DNA of 64,000 nucleotides from Gadus chalcogrammus (GCF_026213295.1 NC_079414.1:13063483-13127482), one strand, 5' to 3'; numbered from the stretch's first letter, positions 31,764-57,990 are shown. The notes: generated by a model from the sequence alone, not told the origin. Translations and numbers: made by a program.

Positions 31764-31769
31764 AATAAA
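31764..31769 (+). promoter_or_regulatory. Polyadenylation signal of the ZP gene
   Basis: AATAAA about 410 bases downstream of the ZP stop codon and immediately downstream of the hairpin. Confidence 0.6.
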
Positions 31770-33335
31770 ACTCAACAAAGTAAACTTAAAGGGGCTAATA
31801 AGTTGTTTTTTTGTTATTTGCTTTTTGCTAGCGAGTTTAATAACAGGAGGGGGGCTCACTGTCAATAAATAGTTCATGTTGTGGACTAATTCTCTCACCG
31901 TTTGGCCTGTTGTGTGGTGCAAGATCGAATACAATTATTATAAAACATATTTTACAAAGTTTCACGAGGCAAATGTATCATCTCTGACGCCAACTGTTCA
32001 GTCTACACTCTGAACACACTAAAGGGCTGATCATGCGAGTTTTTTCATTGGATAATTTGTCCACTGGGTGTCATCAAAGCAATGAAAATGGCTTGAGGCA
32101 CACACATTTCTTGTTCCATGATTCACACAGCTGGTTCTAATAAACCTTTTGCGTGTATATTCCTAACTACGGAATACGATTTTGACGTTCATTTAAAATT
32201 AAATCGTTTACTTTGGACTGCTTTGCAAATGTAACACCTTGCACGTCTGAATTTGTAAAATTGGTTATTATATCTTCTCTTTAAAATAAACATTCTGTGT
32301 ATATCTTGGTGAAATGATGCACCAGTCGCGTGTATATAGAAAAAGCACTATCTCCAACGGTATTGTGGGAAGCCAGGCCCGGCGCCCTGTGAAATGTAAG
32401 CACTGCGGCATACTGCGTTTATTTGATGGCTGCCTGGCCCTGTGTTCAAAGGAAGAGCGGAAAAAGGGAGGAGGGCACACGACGGAGAGGAACGGGGAAC
32501 GACTACACGAAGAAGAGGGGGGGAGGGAAGAACGATTCTCTTCTGTAAGCGCACACGCCACGAGACCATATACCGGGAATCGGGGAGAGGAAAAAACAGG
32601 CGAGAGGGACTAGAGAATACGACGGCTCCGTGCTCTTTTGTTTTGGAAATCATTTGACGCAGAGAATAAGGAATAACATGGCAGCAGAGAGCTCCTGACG
32701 AGGATTGACTTTCAGTAACCTCTTCTCTTGGCCAAAAAGTCTCGCAGAAACACAGGGAGGAAAAAGCGATCAGGGAAGACATGTTTAGGGATTTTCGTCT
32801 TGAGGTCGCGGTAGGATGTTATGCCGTTTAAGCGGCAATCTTGTGTTTAGGGTTAATAGCGGTCAATAGCTCACGACGACCCGTTTGTTTTTCTAATTGG
32901 TTTGTTATGATCTGAAAAACCCGAGGCCTTGGGAAGCCCGAAGTATATGCGTGTTCAGCAGCAAAACACTTGGCTGCATTATCACCAGGCATTACGTTGT
33001 TTCGGTGTAGTTTATGAGCAATTACAATTCGGACACAACCGTGCTGTTGCCAAATACTTCCGTGTCGATCATCTCTGCGATCTCGATAACGTTGCATGAT
33101 TTATTACCCCATTCATTTCGGATCTGTCAGTTCGCTCGGTTCGAGGCCCCGTTGAGAAACATTGGGCAAGCTATGAACTATAGGGTTTCTGCAGCAAAGG
33201 TAATAGAATAACTTGAGTCTTTGGGCTGCTCAGAGAAAGGCTTCTTCGCTGGCTAACGTACATTAGGTGGCAGGGAATACCTGATAATATTTTCCAATTT
33301 AGACTTAAAGACAGGTGACCATAAGAATATTTTAA
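31770..33335. other. ZP gene/rbfox2 intergenic region and rbfox2 5' UTR
   Basis: The first part is AT-rich with no recognised gene. From about 32430 it becomes purine-rich and CpG-containing, and it probably holds the rbfox2 promoter and 5' UTR. No TATA box stands out. Confidence 0.45.
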
Positions 33336-45637
<12,302 letters not shown>

Positions 45638-48600
45638 GGACCCTACATTTCCTTGGAGCTTCCCCCCCTCCCCTCTTCTTCCATCCGGGCTCTATGAAAG
45701 AGCTCCCTCTGTTGGTTCAGAGGAGGACTGCACCCTGTATACAGAGATAGTTCTGATCCCACTCCAGCAAAATCCCACCCTTTTTTTCTCTTTTTTTATT
45801 ACACTACAAAAAATAAGGAATGCTAAGACTAATGGATGGCCTTGACCTAAAAAGAAAAAAAAAGAACCAAGATGGCCGCCTACTTTATTGCACGGCTGTA
45901 TTATAGAATCCCTCCATTACGCCCCCCCCCCCCCCCGCCAACCCCGACACTGAGCAGCACAAGACATGGGAGCAGACCCAGACGATCTTCCAGAAGCTCT
46001 AACTCATGCATGGATAACTGACATTCGAACAGCTGTCACCCAAGTGAACCAACAAGCCAAGTAAACCGTGCGGCATCACACACCCTCACACAACGACCAG
46101 GAACATTGGGGAGGGGCGATTCAGATTAGGAATTAGGTGACGGTTTGTACTTTGTTGAACAGAAAACAAAAAAAACGCATAAACCATTTAAAAGCCGAAA
46201 AAAACAGGATGGGGGACTGGTCTGATTGAGCGGAGTGGAGTTTCGTTCGTTTGCTGTGCGTGCTGAAAAGGAGGATTGGGAATGGCGGCTGCTGTGATGC
46301 GTTATAAGCTAGACATCACTTCAGCGAGGCTAGGAGAGGCGGGGCTTATTTCAGATGTACCTTACCTCGTTTTCTTAGTGTTTGGACATGTGAACCTTTA
46401 AACTTTAAATTGTTACAATATGCAATTAAATTAGTTTAGACATGAGAAAAAAAATATTATTACCAAATTATGATTATTATCGTTCTTTATAATGATTTAA
46501 TGATTATTAAAAAGGTTTTTTTTTGTATCATGACCGATGTCGTTTCGGCTTGGACTCTTTATGACATAGCGTTGATTCACCTGGCTGGAATGAGTCTCGT
46601 TGCACTCAATATGCGATAAAAATACAATGAAAACCTAGATCCAAATGAGAGCACATAGCAGGAGGTAGAGTTGGTTGTCTCACTGGTGTCTCCCATGCCT
46701 CAGATCCAGTGACCAGGCTGCCATGACAACACTACAAACTTTAAAACACTGCAGTCAATTTACTCGCCTAAATTCTTGGAGGATTTGGTTTATTCATGTT
46801 CCAAATCATTAAATTATCTTCCCTATAATCTCCATCGGAAGGCAAGGGGTATACACCCTTTTTTTTATTGATTCCTTCATCGAAGAAAATGGAAAAGTAT
46901 TATTTGAAATCTCCAAAATGCTCCCTGTTTTTAGTAGAGCATGAAAACACGCAAAAATGAGTCTTCCTGAGGAGAAACAGTTGAAAAACTGACAGTAGTT
47001 GTTACACACGAAAGAGTCAACAAGCGGATCGAAAGTAAATATTCTACATAATTCTCTATTCTAAATCCTATTCCCAAATGTGGTTGTTTTGCCTTTTTGG
47101 TTTTATTTGGTTCCAAAGATTTTTAGGAAGCACAGTTTGTTTCTGCTTGTGTATTATTAATATATTCTTTATTCTTATATTATGATCCTGATCCTTGGTA
47201 ATCGAATTGCTGTCTTGTTACTATTATTCTACTTTTTATTTAAAGGATGCTCCTATACTTGTGTGAGTTAAACTTTACTCTCAAACGTTTGTCCTTAACC
47301 TGAAGGGACAGAGAGGCGATGGAGACCAGGAACGCATGTTGCAATGCAGAGTTCACAGATTTTTGTTTGTTTTGGATCTTTTATTATTTTTTGTCATATA
47401 GTCAGAACAGGCCTCGCCTGTTTCTGGATTACATGTTATTTAATGACTTGCTCTGGTATTATATGAGGTTAATTTGTATTTCAGAATATGCAGATATAGC
47501 TACAAATAAAAATAAAAACTTGTGTCTGTAGTTTACAGGTGACCGAGCCCTTTGGAGATGAATGAACAGAGGCCTGTGGCACTTCTCAAGGGTTACGCAA
47601 ATTGTATTCCGATTTTAGTTTATATGATTTATTTTTGTTTTTATATTAGTGCTTTAACATGGCTCCTTACATTTCAGTGCGGAAAAAAATAATATTTAGC
47701 CAGCTATAGGAACGTTTGGCTTAAATATCGCAAAGTGTTAGAATTTAAAGATAATATTTCAACATGGGGGAGAAAAATAAACTGTGGGTCGTGGCTTATG
47801 AACCACAAACCCGTGTTTGAAATGCTGCAGCTAATTCTGAAATAGTTTGTCCATTTCTTCCATTTCAATCCCCACCAAGCTAAGACGGCTCGGAAAAGTC
47901 TTCGCTGTAGTTGGTTTGCAGCTGGCTTTTGTTCAATACGTTATGTTGCTTTTTTCGCTTGACTTTTTAATATTTACATATTACTATAGAACAGGGGTCA
48001 CCAACACAGTGCCCGCGGGCACCATGGCGCCCGCAAGGACCACATGAGGCGTACGCAGGCCTGTCCTAAAATAGCACTACTCATTCTTGAACAACTCTTT
48101 CCCACCTTTTTTAAGTCATTGTTGATAATTATTGTGAGAAATCATTAACATGACTTAATTAATTAACATGTCTTCACATAGATGAGTATCATTAATCATT
48201 AATAGTAATAGTAATATATAACTAAAGGCAAACTGAGCAAATTTGTTATTTCAGAAGAGTGTATAGAACTGGGGGCCCTTCGTATGACTCAGTGCCCATG
48301 AAGTAGCTCTCAGGTTCAAAAAGGTTGGGGACCCCTGCTATAGAATGTGCTCGGAAAAAAATATTTCGTTTTTTGGTTCTTTTGAAGGAAACCTAGCCAA
48401 AGATGCTAATTGTCCCTTCACCTTCTTGTTCAAAACTTGAGAAGTGCTACAACAAAAAAATTATATACAAAGATGGACTTTTCTAACCATTGGAGGCATG
48501 GACAACCAGCATGAGCGATACGTGTCGAGTTTGAAAATTGTTTTGCATGACCTTGTGTATTTTCAGACTCTGAGCAGTGCACAGTTGCATTCTTTTTGAC

Positions 48601-49106
48601 CACTTACCGATATGGAGCTAGCCATTTTGACGCTGATTGCTAGGAGACTAGCACACAGCTACGAAGAGCACAGTGCTGTTTTGCAACAAAAAAAAAGAGC
48701 CACTGACAGACTAAATGGCTGCTCCAAAAGAGCATGGGGTATATTCAGTCTCCAGTCATGGTTTTATTCTCATTGTATCGTATTAGCTGTGTGGTCATCT
48801 ATCCATGCTATGGTTTTGATGGTTTCCCTCTTATTTTCCCTGACTGCCATTGTTTTGTTATTGAATGTCCATATAAAATGTTTTATATAAAAATGTTTTG
48901 TTGTGATGCAGCTTCACACTTGTTTTTATTTCTGTAATCCATATATTTAGAAAGCGTGTACATTATTATATATTTTATATTTGTTGCTTTGCTTTTTTTC
49001 ACAAAGATCCCGTTATTTCAATATTGTGTTTTTTTTATAAGGTGCAGATGTAAGCTGCCTTCTAGCATACGCTATTTTGTTGGTCATTTTTCTCAGAAAT
49101 AATAAA
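45638..49106 (+). other. rbfox2 3' UTR (probable)
   Basis: About 3.5 kb of AT-rich sequence after the rbfox2 stop with no exon, ending at AATAAA (49101-49106). It includes a poly-C run (45921-45936) and an inserted hAT element. Earlier alternative polyadenylation signals may be used. Confidence 0.55.
47992..48337. mobile_element. hAT-type non-autonomous element in the rbfox2 3' UTR
   Basis: 346 bases with ends CAGGGGTCACCAAC and GTTGGGGACCCCTG, the well-known terminal motif of a hAT/Charlie-like group, flanked by a perfect 8-bp target duplication CTATAGAA (47984-47991 and 48338-48345). No transposase. Confidence 0.93.
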
Positions 49107-49188
49107 TCAATCCAGTATCACAACATTGGTCCACCTATGATATGATAAGGACAATTTTCAACAAGAGTTTCTTGGGAAAATATTGACA

Positions 49189-49194
49189 TTTATT
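49189..49194 (-). promoter_or_regulatory. Polyadenylation signal of PDE6 gamma copy A
   Basis: AATAAA on the minus strand, 528 bases past the stop codon. It lies 83 bases from the last rbfox2 signal on the other strand, so the two genes end tail-to-tail. Confidence 0.6.
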
Positions 49195-49721
49195 TACTAA
49201 ATCTTTACTCTTTGCCAGAATCTACAAAATGTACAAGCATGCATAAAAACACCATCTTAAAACTTTCACACGTGAATGATCTCGCCGGCCGGGGTTGAAC
49301 AGTAATGTCAGAGTAAAGGCAGGAGAGGAGAGAAGGCGCTGGCTGAGCTTTAACCACGGCTGTCAAACCTTCTTGAATACAATGGAAAAACAACACCAGT
49401 GCTTATCCAAGTGTGAGAGCGTGACAGTCCCCACATTCAGGATAGACCTTGAGCCGCAATGTAATTATGACATCCCTGTCACTTTTAATATGCATCAAAA
49501 CGGTTGACAAGACGAAAGGTAAAACGGCACAAAAAAGGGATTTTGTGCAAACTGTATCAGAGATCTACAGTTCTTATGAATCTGTAGACGGGCATATGTG
49601 TGTGTAAACCGACTCTAGGTCAACAGACGAGGGAGTTTTTAATTGTAAGACGAGCAGAGGAAAACGGCAGTGGGTCTGGATGACCAGGGCCCCTCCCTTG
49701 CCATCCATACCCACTGCCGTA

Positions 49722-50089
49722 CTAGACGATTCCATATTTGGCTAGGTCCCCGAGCTCCAAGTCCCCGTAGGCTTCCCATGGGCACACCACCGTGATGTCA
49801 GTGCCGAGACCCTCCATGCCGGGGATGTCGTCCCCAAATCTGAATGGACGAGGACAAGAGTGATGTCAACATGAGTCGACTAGATGGTCAATGGATAAGA
49901 TTATTATCCCGTATACACGAGAGAAGAGGAGATAGAGAGGGAGATAGAAAGGAGACAGACTGCGGTAGACAGAGCGACAGTAAAGCCAGCTCACCCCTTC
50001 TGCCCAGGCTTGGGGGCGCGGCTCTTGAAGGTACGAGCGGACCTCTGCTTGAACTTGGGAGGGGCCTTCTTCTCAGCCGGGTCTGCCAT
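49722..50089 (-). CDS. pde6h: PDE6 inhibitory gamma subunit, copy A
   Basis: Two coding exons on the minus strand, 50089-49995 and 49839-49722, 70 residues. The hallmark of photoreceptor phosphodiesterase gamma is unmistakable: PPKFKQR in the basic centre, [23 protein letters not shown] and the C-terminal LAKYGIV that plugs the PDE6 catalytic site. The subunit holds cGMP phosphodiesterase inactive until transducin removes it. Mammalian PDE6G/H have 83-87 residues; this one lacks much of the N-terminus, including the TPRK site, and has SART where mammals have QTRQ. The upstream non-coding exon ends at 51260, with a TATA box at 51342-51348. G versus H cannot be settled here; the EMP-PDE6H neighbourhood known in mammals favours H. 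Confidence 0.93.
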
Positions 50090-51341
50090 TTTATACTGAA
50101 ATGGTTAGTGACAATTAAAAATCTAATCCAGGCGTTTCGTCGACATGTCAGCTGACTTCACATGCTGCTTTGGATCCCTCCTTTTCTGTAAACTTAACTC
50201 TGGTGTACGTAGAACCAGCCCTATAACACCTTCCCCACCCCCACCGACCCTCCCTCAACTGCTGCCCAAATCCTTTCAGATTAGGAGAAATTACTTAACA
50301 GAACGGTCATATAGCTGGACCGCTATACATAAACACAAACACAAACACATTTGGTCCAGCCTGGTGTAAAATTAGCCTAATAATCCTATTCTATTTGTGG
50401 CTTTAAAGAAGATAAGTCTTGGCCAGGTTACAGCCTGCATACAGGGTCATCCCACGAGGTGACCACTCGGCGCCAAAGGAGTCAGCCAGTTATGGAGTTG
50501 ATCCGAATAAAGCGTGGCTTGTGTAAGTCCTAAACCCCTGGTGTAAGGAGATTCCTCTCTCAAGCCACACATTTGATGTTAATCCGCTTGCAATCCAATT
50601 AACCTTCTGACTTCCCTTGACCCCACGCACACATGCCCATGCACACACACGTAAACACACAAACACACACACACACACACACACATCTGTGCTGTAGCCC
50701 CTCATAATGTTTCACTTCTGAACGCATTGCAGAATGTAAATAGATATTGTTTGTTTAATCATCCAATTATGAATCATTACTGAAAAATGGATTTTACATA
50801 GTTATGATTTCCAATAATGATTTCCACCATTCTTTCTTCAGTAGAGATGTCTGTCGGCCGTGGGTGGTTGGCTTTCATTTTGTTAAGCTCCTCATGGTAA
50901 GAATACGTTTCAACATAAGTGATAGTTGCAGTAGGGCCAGGGTTTAAAATACATTTCAAGGACAGAGCTGCAGATTTCAGAGGAGGCATCTTCTTGGACA
51001 TTTAAAAAAGGCCAAATCGTCTTTCGCTGCTTGTGGTCCTGATTTGATTCAGAACACTGAAGCCTATAATCCAGAAAACTGAACCCAGAAAATATGAATA
51101 ATCACAAATAATTGAATGAGACCTATTTCTATGATCATTTCTATGAGCGTTTTTCCACCAATACCATACTGGTACCCAGTAAGATTCTTTGCCCCTCTGT
51201 CACATGCAATATCCACCCAGTAAAGCTCAAGATAGTCAAAGTGAAGGTGTGTGTCCTACCTGTTCTCGTGGAAGGTCTCCAGTAGACTTGTGGTAGCTCC
51301 CAGATCAACTTCCTGTTTGGGTCTCCCGGGCTTCTGTTTCC

Positions 51342-51348
51342 TTATATA
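51342..51348 (-). promoter_or_regulatory. TATA box of PDE6 gamma copy A
   Basis: The minus strand reads GCTATATAAGGAAACAG, about 85 bases upstream of a good donor (GAGAACAG|GTAGGA, exon end 51260), implying a short non-coding first exon. Confidence 0.65.
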
Positions 51349-52580
<1,232 letters not shown>

Positions 52581-52911
52581 ATGTCCGCCGCTGTAAACCC
52601 TGCCGATACAAAGCCCCTCCCAAGTGCAAACAGAGAGCTACTCGCACCTTCAAGAGTAGGAGCCTGGCCAGTATGGGCCAGCCGGCTCTATCTGTACGTC
52701 TGTCTCCCTCCATCCCACCTCCAACGCCTTTTCTCTAATATATGAGATGTCAATGTTATCCAAAGACCATCTCATTTACTCATGATGACATCATTCTTGT
52801 CTTTTTCCAATCAGATTCAGGGACAACATCCCCGACGTGTAGGGTCCTGGCACTGACATCACGGTGGGGTTTGCCATGGTAACAGTGACATGGCCAAGCA
52901 TAGAATCATCT
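52581..52911 (+). pseudogene. Inverted PDE6 gamma pseudogene
   Basis: On the plus strand, opposite to its relatives. Exon-1-like sequence starts at ATG 52581 and contains AAGCCCCTCCCAAGTGCAAA and CTCGCACCTTCAAGAG, but the frame is broken early. Exon-2-like sequence at 52815-52911 keeps the acceptor (CCAATCAG) and CATCCCCG..GACATCACGGTGG, but has TAG where the codon for the Met of GMEG was expected, about 21 bases deleted after the CPW region, and a lost stop codon. Not able to encode the inhibitor. Confidence 0.88.
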
Positions 52912-53870
52912 ATCATCCCCTTCCCACCCCCACTGTTCTCCTACTGGAGCTGACTCTGCACTGCGTTGGTTCGATGAAGCTGGAGTATTGACCTCAGCGT
53001 TCCTGGGGGATTTGAATTTGAAGGACAATAAGAGATCATTCCGTGAGCAAGAGTTGCCTCAACCCCCCAGCGCCCAGCCATGCAGTTCTCTACCAGGTTT
53101 CTTTAACCCTAATCCTAGACATACCTCTACAACTCTCACCAAGCGTTCAACATGCAGTACTGTGGAACAGGATACTGGCACTTTAAAGATGCTGTAGGAT
53201 GGATTCAAGAGCTATCATTTGAGTGTCATTTGTTAGAAATTACATAATTTCAGTGAGTGTAATGCTTTGGGAGAATATGTTTTCTGGTTAACTGCAATGC
53301 TGCCTCTTTATAAAATAAGTTTGATTTTAGACAGCCAATGAGCCAAGCTCATTTCCGACCAATCACGGCATCTCTTCCTTGATTGGCTTGGGGGAAACCA
53401 TTTTGACTGTCCATCCCATGCGGCCACATAGCTCCATGGCAAGTGCATGATTCCGCCGCCGTATATGCAATTCTTCTCAATGGTGGAGAAAGACAAAGAG
53501 GGAGGCCGCAGACAGGGCGTTTTGGTATAACCGTTCTTCAAAATCTTGCTCTCTTCTGCCCTCTCTCTTTACAAAGTCTGGAATCGTTCCTACAGCAAAT
53601 TTAAATCAAGCTCATGATCAAACTGCCCTCTGCCTCAGTGGATCTCAGCTTAGGAAATCCTAAAGCATTTGATGGGCCAAATGGGTGTGTTCTCCTGTCA
53701 CGTCCTCCATCCACTGTGGAATCCCTCCTGAGCATGGAGAAGATGGAGATCTTCAGGACGAACCCTCTTCAAGGCAGTGAGTCAGGTTGGATGTGGTGTG
53801 TGTGTGATGCTGAGGTGTGACTGGCCCCTGGTGGTGGTAGTGTGTGTATGAATGTGTGCGTGTGTGTGTC
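52912..53870. other. Intergenic, nothing recognised
   Basis: No exon, RNA gene or transposon end identified. Confidence 0.5.
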
Positions 53871-53964
53871 TGTGTGATCACGACGGTTAACATTAGAAGG
53901 ATCAAGTATAGGATACAGGCTCTGGTTCAGGGAAGGGGAGGGGGTTTGGAAGCGAGAAACAGGA

Positions 53965-54420
53965 TTCTTAAAGATCCCGTATCATGCTTTTTTAGGGTTA
54001 ATAATTGCATACGGGGGTACTACTTTAATGTTACAAGCCTGTATGTAATAAGTAGCCCTTATTATTCTCCCACTGTTCAATTCTGCAAAACAAATTTCAG
54101 CATTTTTCAAAAACCGTCCTATTTGTTTCGTCCCATTAAGGCCCCCCTCCCGATTAGCCCAGTATGCTGCGATTGGTCGAACGCTTTGCGTGTGTGTCGG
54201 CAAATTCACACCCCCGAGAAGTGTAAACATTCTGGGTACCCGGGAGGCGTGACTTCTGCACTTCAGCAGCGCCCACTGACGTGTGACGTCACACTATTAT
54301 GGAAATTAAGTTTGAGCTAAATGAGAGGTTCACACACTTATTGAGGGGCGTTCTCGGTGGGCGGGAAAACTCCCACTGGCTCGGACTTAGATCTTTTTAG
54401 CTTAGCAGACATAAAAGATG
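53965..54420. mobile_element. Common teleost interspersed repeat (probable non-autonomous DNA element)
   Basis: The stretch starting TTAAAGATCCCGTATCATGC and including GGCCCCCCTCCCGATTAGCC and GATTGGTCGAACGC resembles a repeat I know as abundant in fish genomes. Ends and target duplication were not resolved. Confidence 0.5.
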
Positions 54421-54444
54421 TAAACATACGTCATATAACAGTCT

Positions 54445-54921
54445 AAGGCCCCGTCAACAAGGGTGAAACCAATCTTTTTCCCTCTATTATCCTTTGAAGC
54501 GTTTCAGGAATATCTCTGTAAAGACAGACTCATTGCGAAAACGCATCGAGCTGTAGAAACGCTGCAGAACATATTCAAGCCGCTGCTTCTACACAAAAAA
54601 AGGTGGACCGCATCAATCCTGCGGGCATCCAGCATGCACGCTGTATGCAAACATTCAGTCGAGGAGGAGATAGCAGTTGTTAAACCTTTTAGATTGAGCA
54701 GAAATACTTTTTAATGTAGGCCTACAGTTAGTATTACATTTACCAATGGGCTGTATTTAAAGCTACATGAATAATACAAATCAAAAAGATTAAAATTCAA
54801 CGCAACTCAACATGAAAACGCTGTGTTTTCGGGCACCGAAAACGCCGGATCCGTGTGGGCGGTCGGCCAAAACGCACAAGACTTCACACAAAAAATAAAC
54901 AGTTCCGTGGACGGGGCCTAA
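54445..54921. mobile_element. Probable hAT-like element with AGGCCCCGTC ends
   Basis: AAGGCCCCGTCAACA near 54445 and its inverse TGGACGGGGCCTA ending near 54920 form short inverted ends. No clear target duplication was seen, so the call is tentative. Confidence 0.5.
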
Positions 54922-55309
54922 AGCAAAGGGAAAAGTCAGAAAGGCGTAAGATCAGCCCTTTAACCAATCTTGATTGTGTTGCTGTCCCCACTACTGTAAC
55001 AGTTCATAATACCATTGATATCTGTTCGAACACCTTCCCAACAACTCTTGAATCCTAGTCTGGGACATACACTTCAGAAGCCAACCTTTCTACAGTCTGA
55101 ATTGAACAACCTCCAGATGGCTTCCCCCCAGACTAGTCAGTTACATGTGCCTTGAGACTTGTCCAGTCTCCTTTTAGTACAAAATGTCAATGTGACGACA
55201 TTGAGGAACATCTGGTCATCATTTCTGTTGTGTTTAAGTTCATGAATCCCCCTATTTGTAGTTCTGAAGTGAACAAATCCAGGATGTTTCACACGTCAAG
55301 AACTTTTCA
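54922..55309. other. Intergenic, nothing recognised
   Basis: No feature identified before the 3' end of PDE6 gamma copy B. Confidence 0.5.
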
Positions 55310-55315
55310 TTTATT
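55310..55315 (-). promoter_or_regulatory. Polyadenylation signal of PDE6 gamma copy B
   Basis: ATGCTGAATAAA on the minus strand. The same ATGCTGAATAAA context recurs at copy C (60181-60192). Confidence 0.65.
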
Positions 55316-55790
55316 CAGCATTTGATTGTAGATGTAACAGTGTGTCGAATGCACAAATATTTGCATATCCTGTAGGTTTATCCATTTATTTTGATAAATA
55401 AATGGATAAGTAGGCCTACAAGGATAGACAAATACATCTCTCACATTGGCAAATATAAATGAGAAACAGGTTAAATAAGATATTTCCTGCAGCCAATGAA
55501 TCGACAAACAAAACAGACCATATTAGATGATGATTATCCTAAAAGTTGTCACATTTCTTGCTAAGTAAATAGTATTTGCCTTTGTGAGGAATTTTGTTGA
55601 ACTAGACATCCAAGTATCAATGTGTAGATACTGAGTCTGCACCAGACAAGATATACACAGACATAGGGTGGCTCCAGACTAGGGCCTGCTGTGTGACCCC
55701 ACTAGCGTCCTTCACATCATCATAGGGAGACAAACAATGAAGATGTCGAGATGATGGGGGGGAGGGTCAGGAAGTCGTTTCTAGAAGATT

Positions 55791-56334
55791 CTAGACGATT
55801 CCGTATTTGGCCAGGTCCCCGAGCTCCAGGTCCCCGTAGGCTTCCCATGGGCACACCACCGTGATGTCAGTGCCGAGACCCTCCATGCCGGGGATGTCGT
55901 CGCCGAATCTGATTAGACGAGGACAAGAATGATGTCAAGAGAACCCGACAGTGGGAATTGAACTGAGCAAGTTAAAACGGAGAATAAAAGTACTTTGCGT
56001 TCTAGTAACAGATTAATAACATTAGTAAGCTGATTAAATGCAGCTCTGAAAGACTGTTTACATGCTGGTGCGTTACTGCTTCATTATGTAAGACCATCTA
56101 GGCGGATTTCGGCAGCAGCATTCCCGCTTAATAGTGGACCAATTTCAAAAGTTGATATCCGCATTAGACCCAAAATGATCGGAAAAATAGCTTGGAAAAC
56201 TCATAGTTTTCCTTCAACCCAGCTCACCCCTTCTGGCCAGGCTTTGGGGCCTTGCTCTTGAAGGTACGAGCAGCCCTCTGCTTGAACCTGGGGGCGGCCT
56301 TCTTGTCGGCGGCGGCTGGAACAGCAATGTCCAT
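55791..56334 (-). CDS. pde6h: PDE6 inhibitory gamma subunit, copy B
   Basis: Coding exons 56334-56228 and 55908-55791, 74 residues. Exon 1 reads [20 protein letters not shown] and continues [15 protein letters not shown]; exon 2 encodes the same [20 protein letters not shown] end as copy A. The predicted protein appears identical to copy C. An intron of 319 bases separates the exons, and a non-coding first exon ends at 56912 (CAAACAAAG|GTAAGAGC). It acts as the inhibitor of photoreceptor cGMP phosphodiesterase. The N-terminus differs from copy A, so the two loci have diverged there while the inhibitory C-terminus is conserved. G/H assignment is open as for copy A. Confidence 0.93.
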
Positions 56335-56996
56335 TTTGTTTTAGATTCTGGAAGAAAACATGAAGACGTCACTTCAGCAGTCAGCAACACACAACGCATC
56401 TACAGTACGCCCTCAACAGCAAACTGTCACAGAGGCGTCCTTCAACATGGAGGAGGAACGACAAAGCCTGCATGGATGTTATGGTTTACACCTAGTGCTT
56501 TGAATGATATCTGTCATGTAGAATTGAAAAAAAATGAACTACTGAAATTATTATAAAAATATACTACAGCTGATCGATGTGTCCTATAGTCCCAAGTCTG
56601 AGAAGTGGTCTCAATTGGAGCTAAGTCACTCCACATTGAAAACATCAGTCAATACAAATAGAATCCAACTCTTAGTTGAGACTAAGTGTGGCCGATACAT
56701 ATCTTCCATATCAGGCTTGGAGGATGTACACCTTGTCCTTGTTGTTCTGCTGAGTGTGCAGTCCTCTTCCATTCCCAGCATTATTCATTATTCATTCAAT
56801 TGATTACTATACCTGACATTTGTTATACTATGCACCAAAGCTACCTTTCATAAAAATACAAATTCTGATGAAGAACTCAAGTCTCAGTCGTTCAGATAGA
56901 CGTGCTCTTACCTTTGTTTGGAGTAGGATCCCCTTGTCTTTATGTCTCCAAGTAAGTTTCTCTGTCTGTCAGCCCTATGCCCACCTGGCTGCTGCC

Positions 56997-57058
56997 TTTA
57001 TACTCCTTCAGGGAGGGAGAAGTGAGAGACTACTGTCCACTTTTGGACCGATTAACAG
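56997..57058 (-). promoter_or_regulatory. Promoter block of PDE6 gamma copy B
   Basis: A minus-strand TATA box (TATAAA, 57002-56997) lies about 85 bases upstream of the non-coding exon's donor. A GATTAACAG element (57050-57058 on plus; CTGTTAATC on minus) is shared with copy C at the same relative place. TAATC is the core recognised by OTX/CRX photoreceptor factors, so a CRX site is plausible. Confidence 0.6.
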
Positions 57059-57367
57059 AGTAGGCCACCTAATTGGAACTGATGAGAAGCAGTTGACACT
57101 AAACTCTTACTCAGTTAAGTGTCTTAAAAGGGACAGTATACATTTAATCCCCTAAACAAACAGTGGATGCAAAAAACAAACATTTAAACTGTGAAAATGT
57201 GTTCTTTAATAACTGTAATGGTTTATTGGAAGGGTTAGATCCGTCGAGGGCATGAAGGGACAATCTGGAAAGCCTGACACAATGTACTCTCTAGATAGGG
57301 GCCGTCTGGTGGAGGCCACTTTCAATGCGTTTTCTCTCACCAAATGGGCACCTGTGTGTGAGATTGT

Positions 57368-57589
<222 letters not shown>

Positions 57590-57619
57590 TCAGAGTCAAG
57601 TTAAACTGAATGTGGCTAA

Positions 57620-57990
57620 CACCAAGGAGAAGTGCCTGGGAGGTAAATAGACATGTCCCCTCCACTCTCCAAACCAGAGGAGGAGCAGGTCACTTATTTT
57701 AAGTACCTGGGATCCCAAATTGACCAGACCCTCTCATTCTCAGGACAGGAAGACCTAGTTTATAAGTAAGCCCAGCACAGACTATTCAGACATCAGGACC
57801 ATAATGACAATACTCAACTAAAACACAAAGGCCAGTAAGACACTGTATGGCCCGGGCTCTATGCCCTTAAACATCCAGTCTTTGCTGTGTTTAACGCTGT
57901 AATTTGTTGTCCATGTTGGCAATGTGTTGTTTTTGAACTAATCCTATTCTTAAGCATATGCATTTCTGAATGCTTGCATATGGACAATAA
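57620..57990 (+). mobile_element. LINE 3'-end fragment (reverse transcriptase C-terminus and 3' UTR)
   Basis: A plus-strand frame reads EQVTYFKYLGSQIDQTLSFS, the FKYLG motif seen near the end of L2/Rex-type LINE reverse transcriptases, followed by KAQHRLF-like sequence after a stop and a GGACAATAAAGTTTC tail. A degenerate fragment with no active copy. Confidence 0.65.

Noticed and set aside
32314..32782. Frames in the purine-rich region upstream of rbfox2
   Set aside because: Composition-driven, no domain; the region is better explained as rbfox2 5' UTR or promoter.
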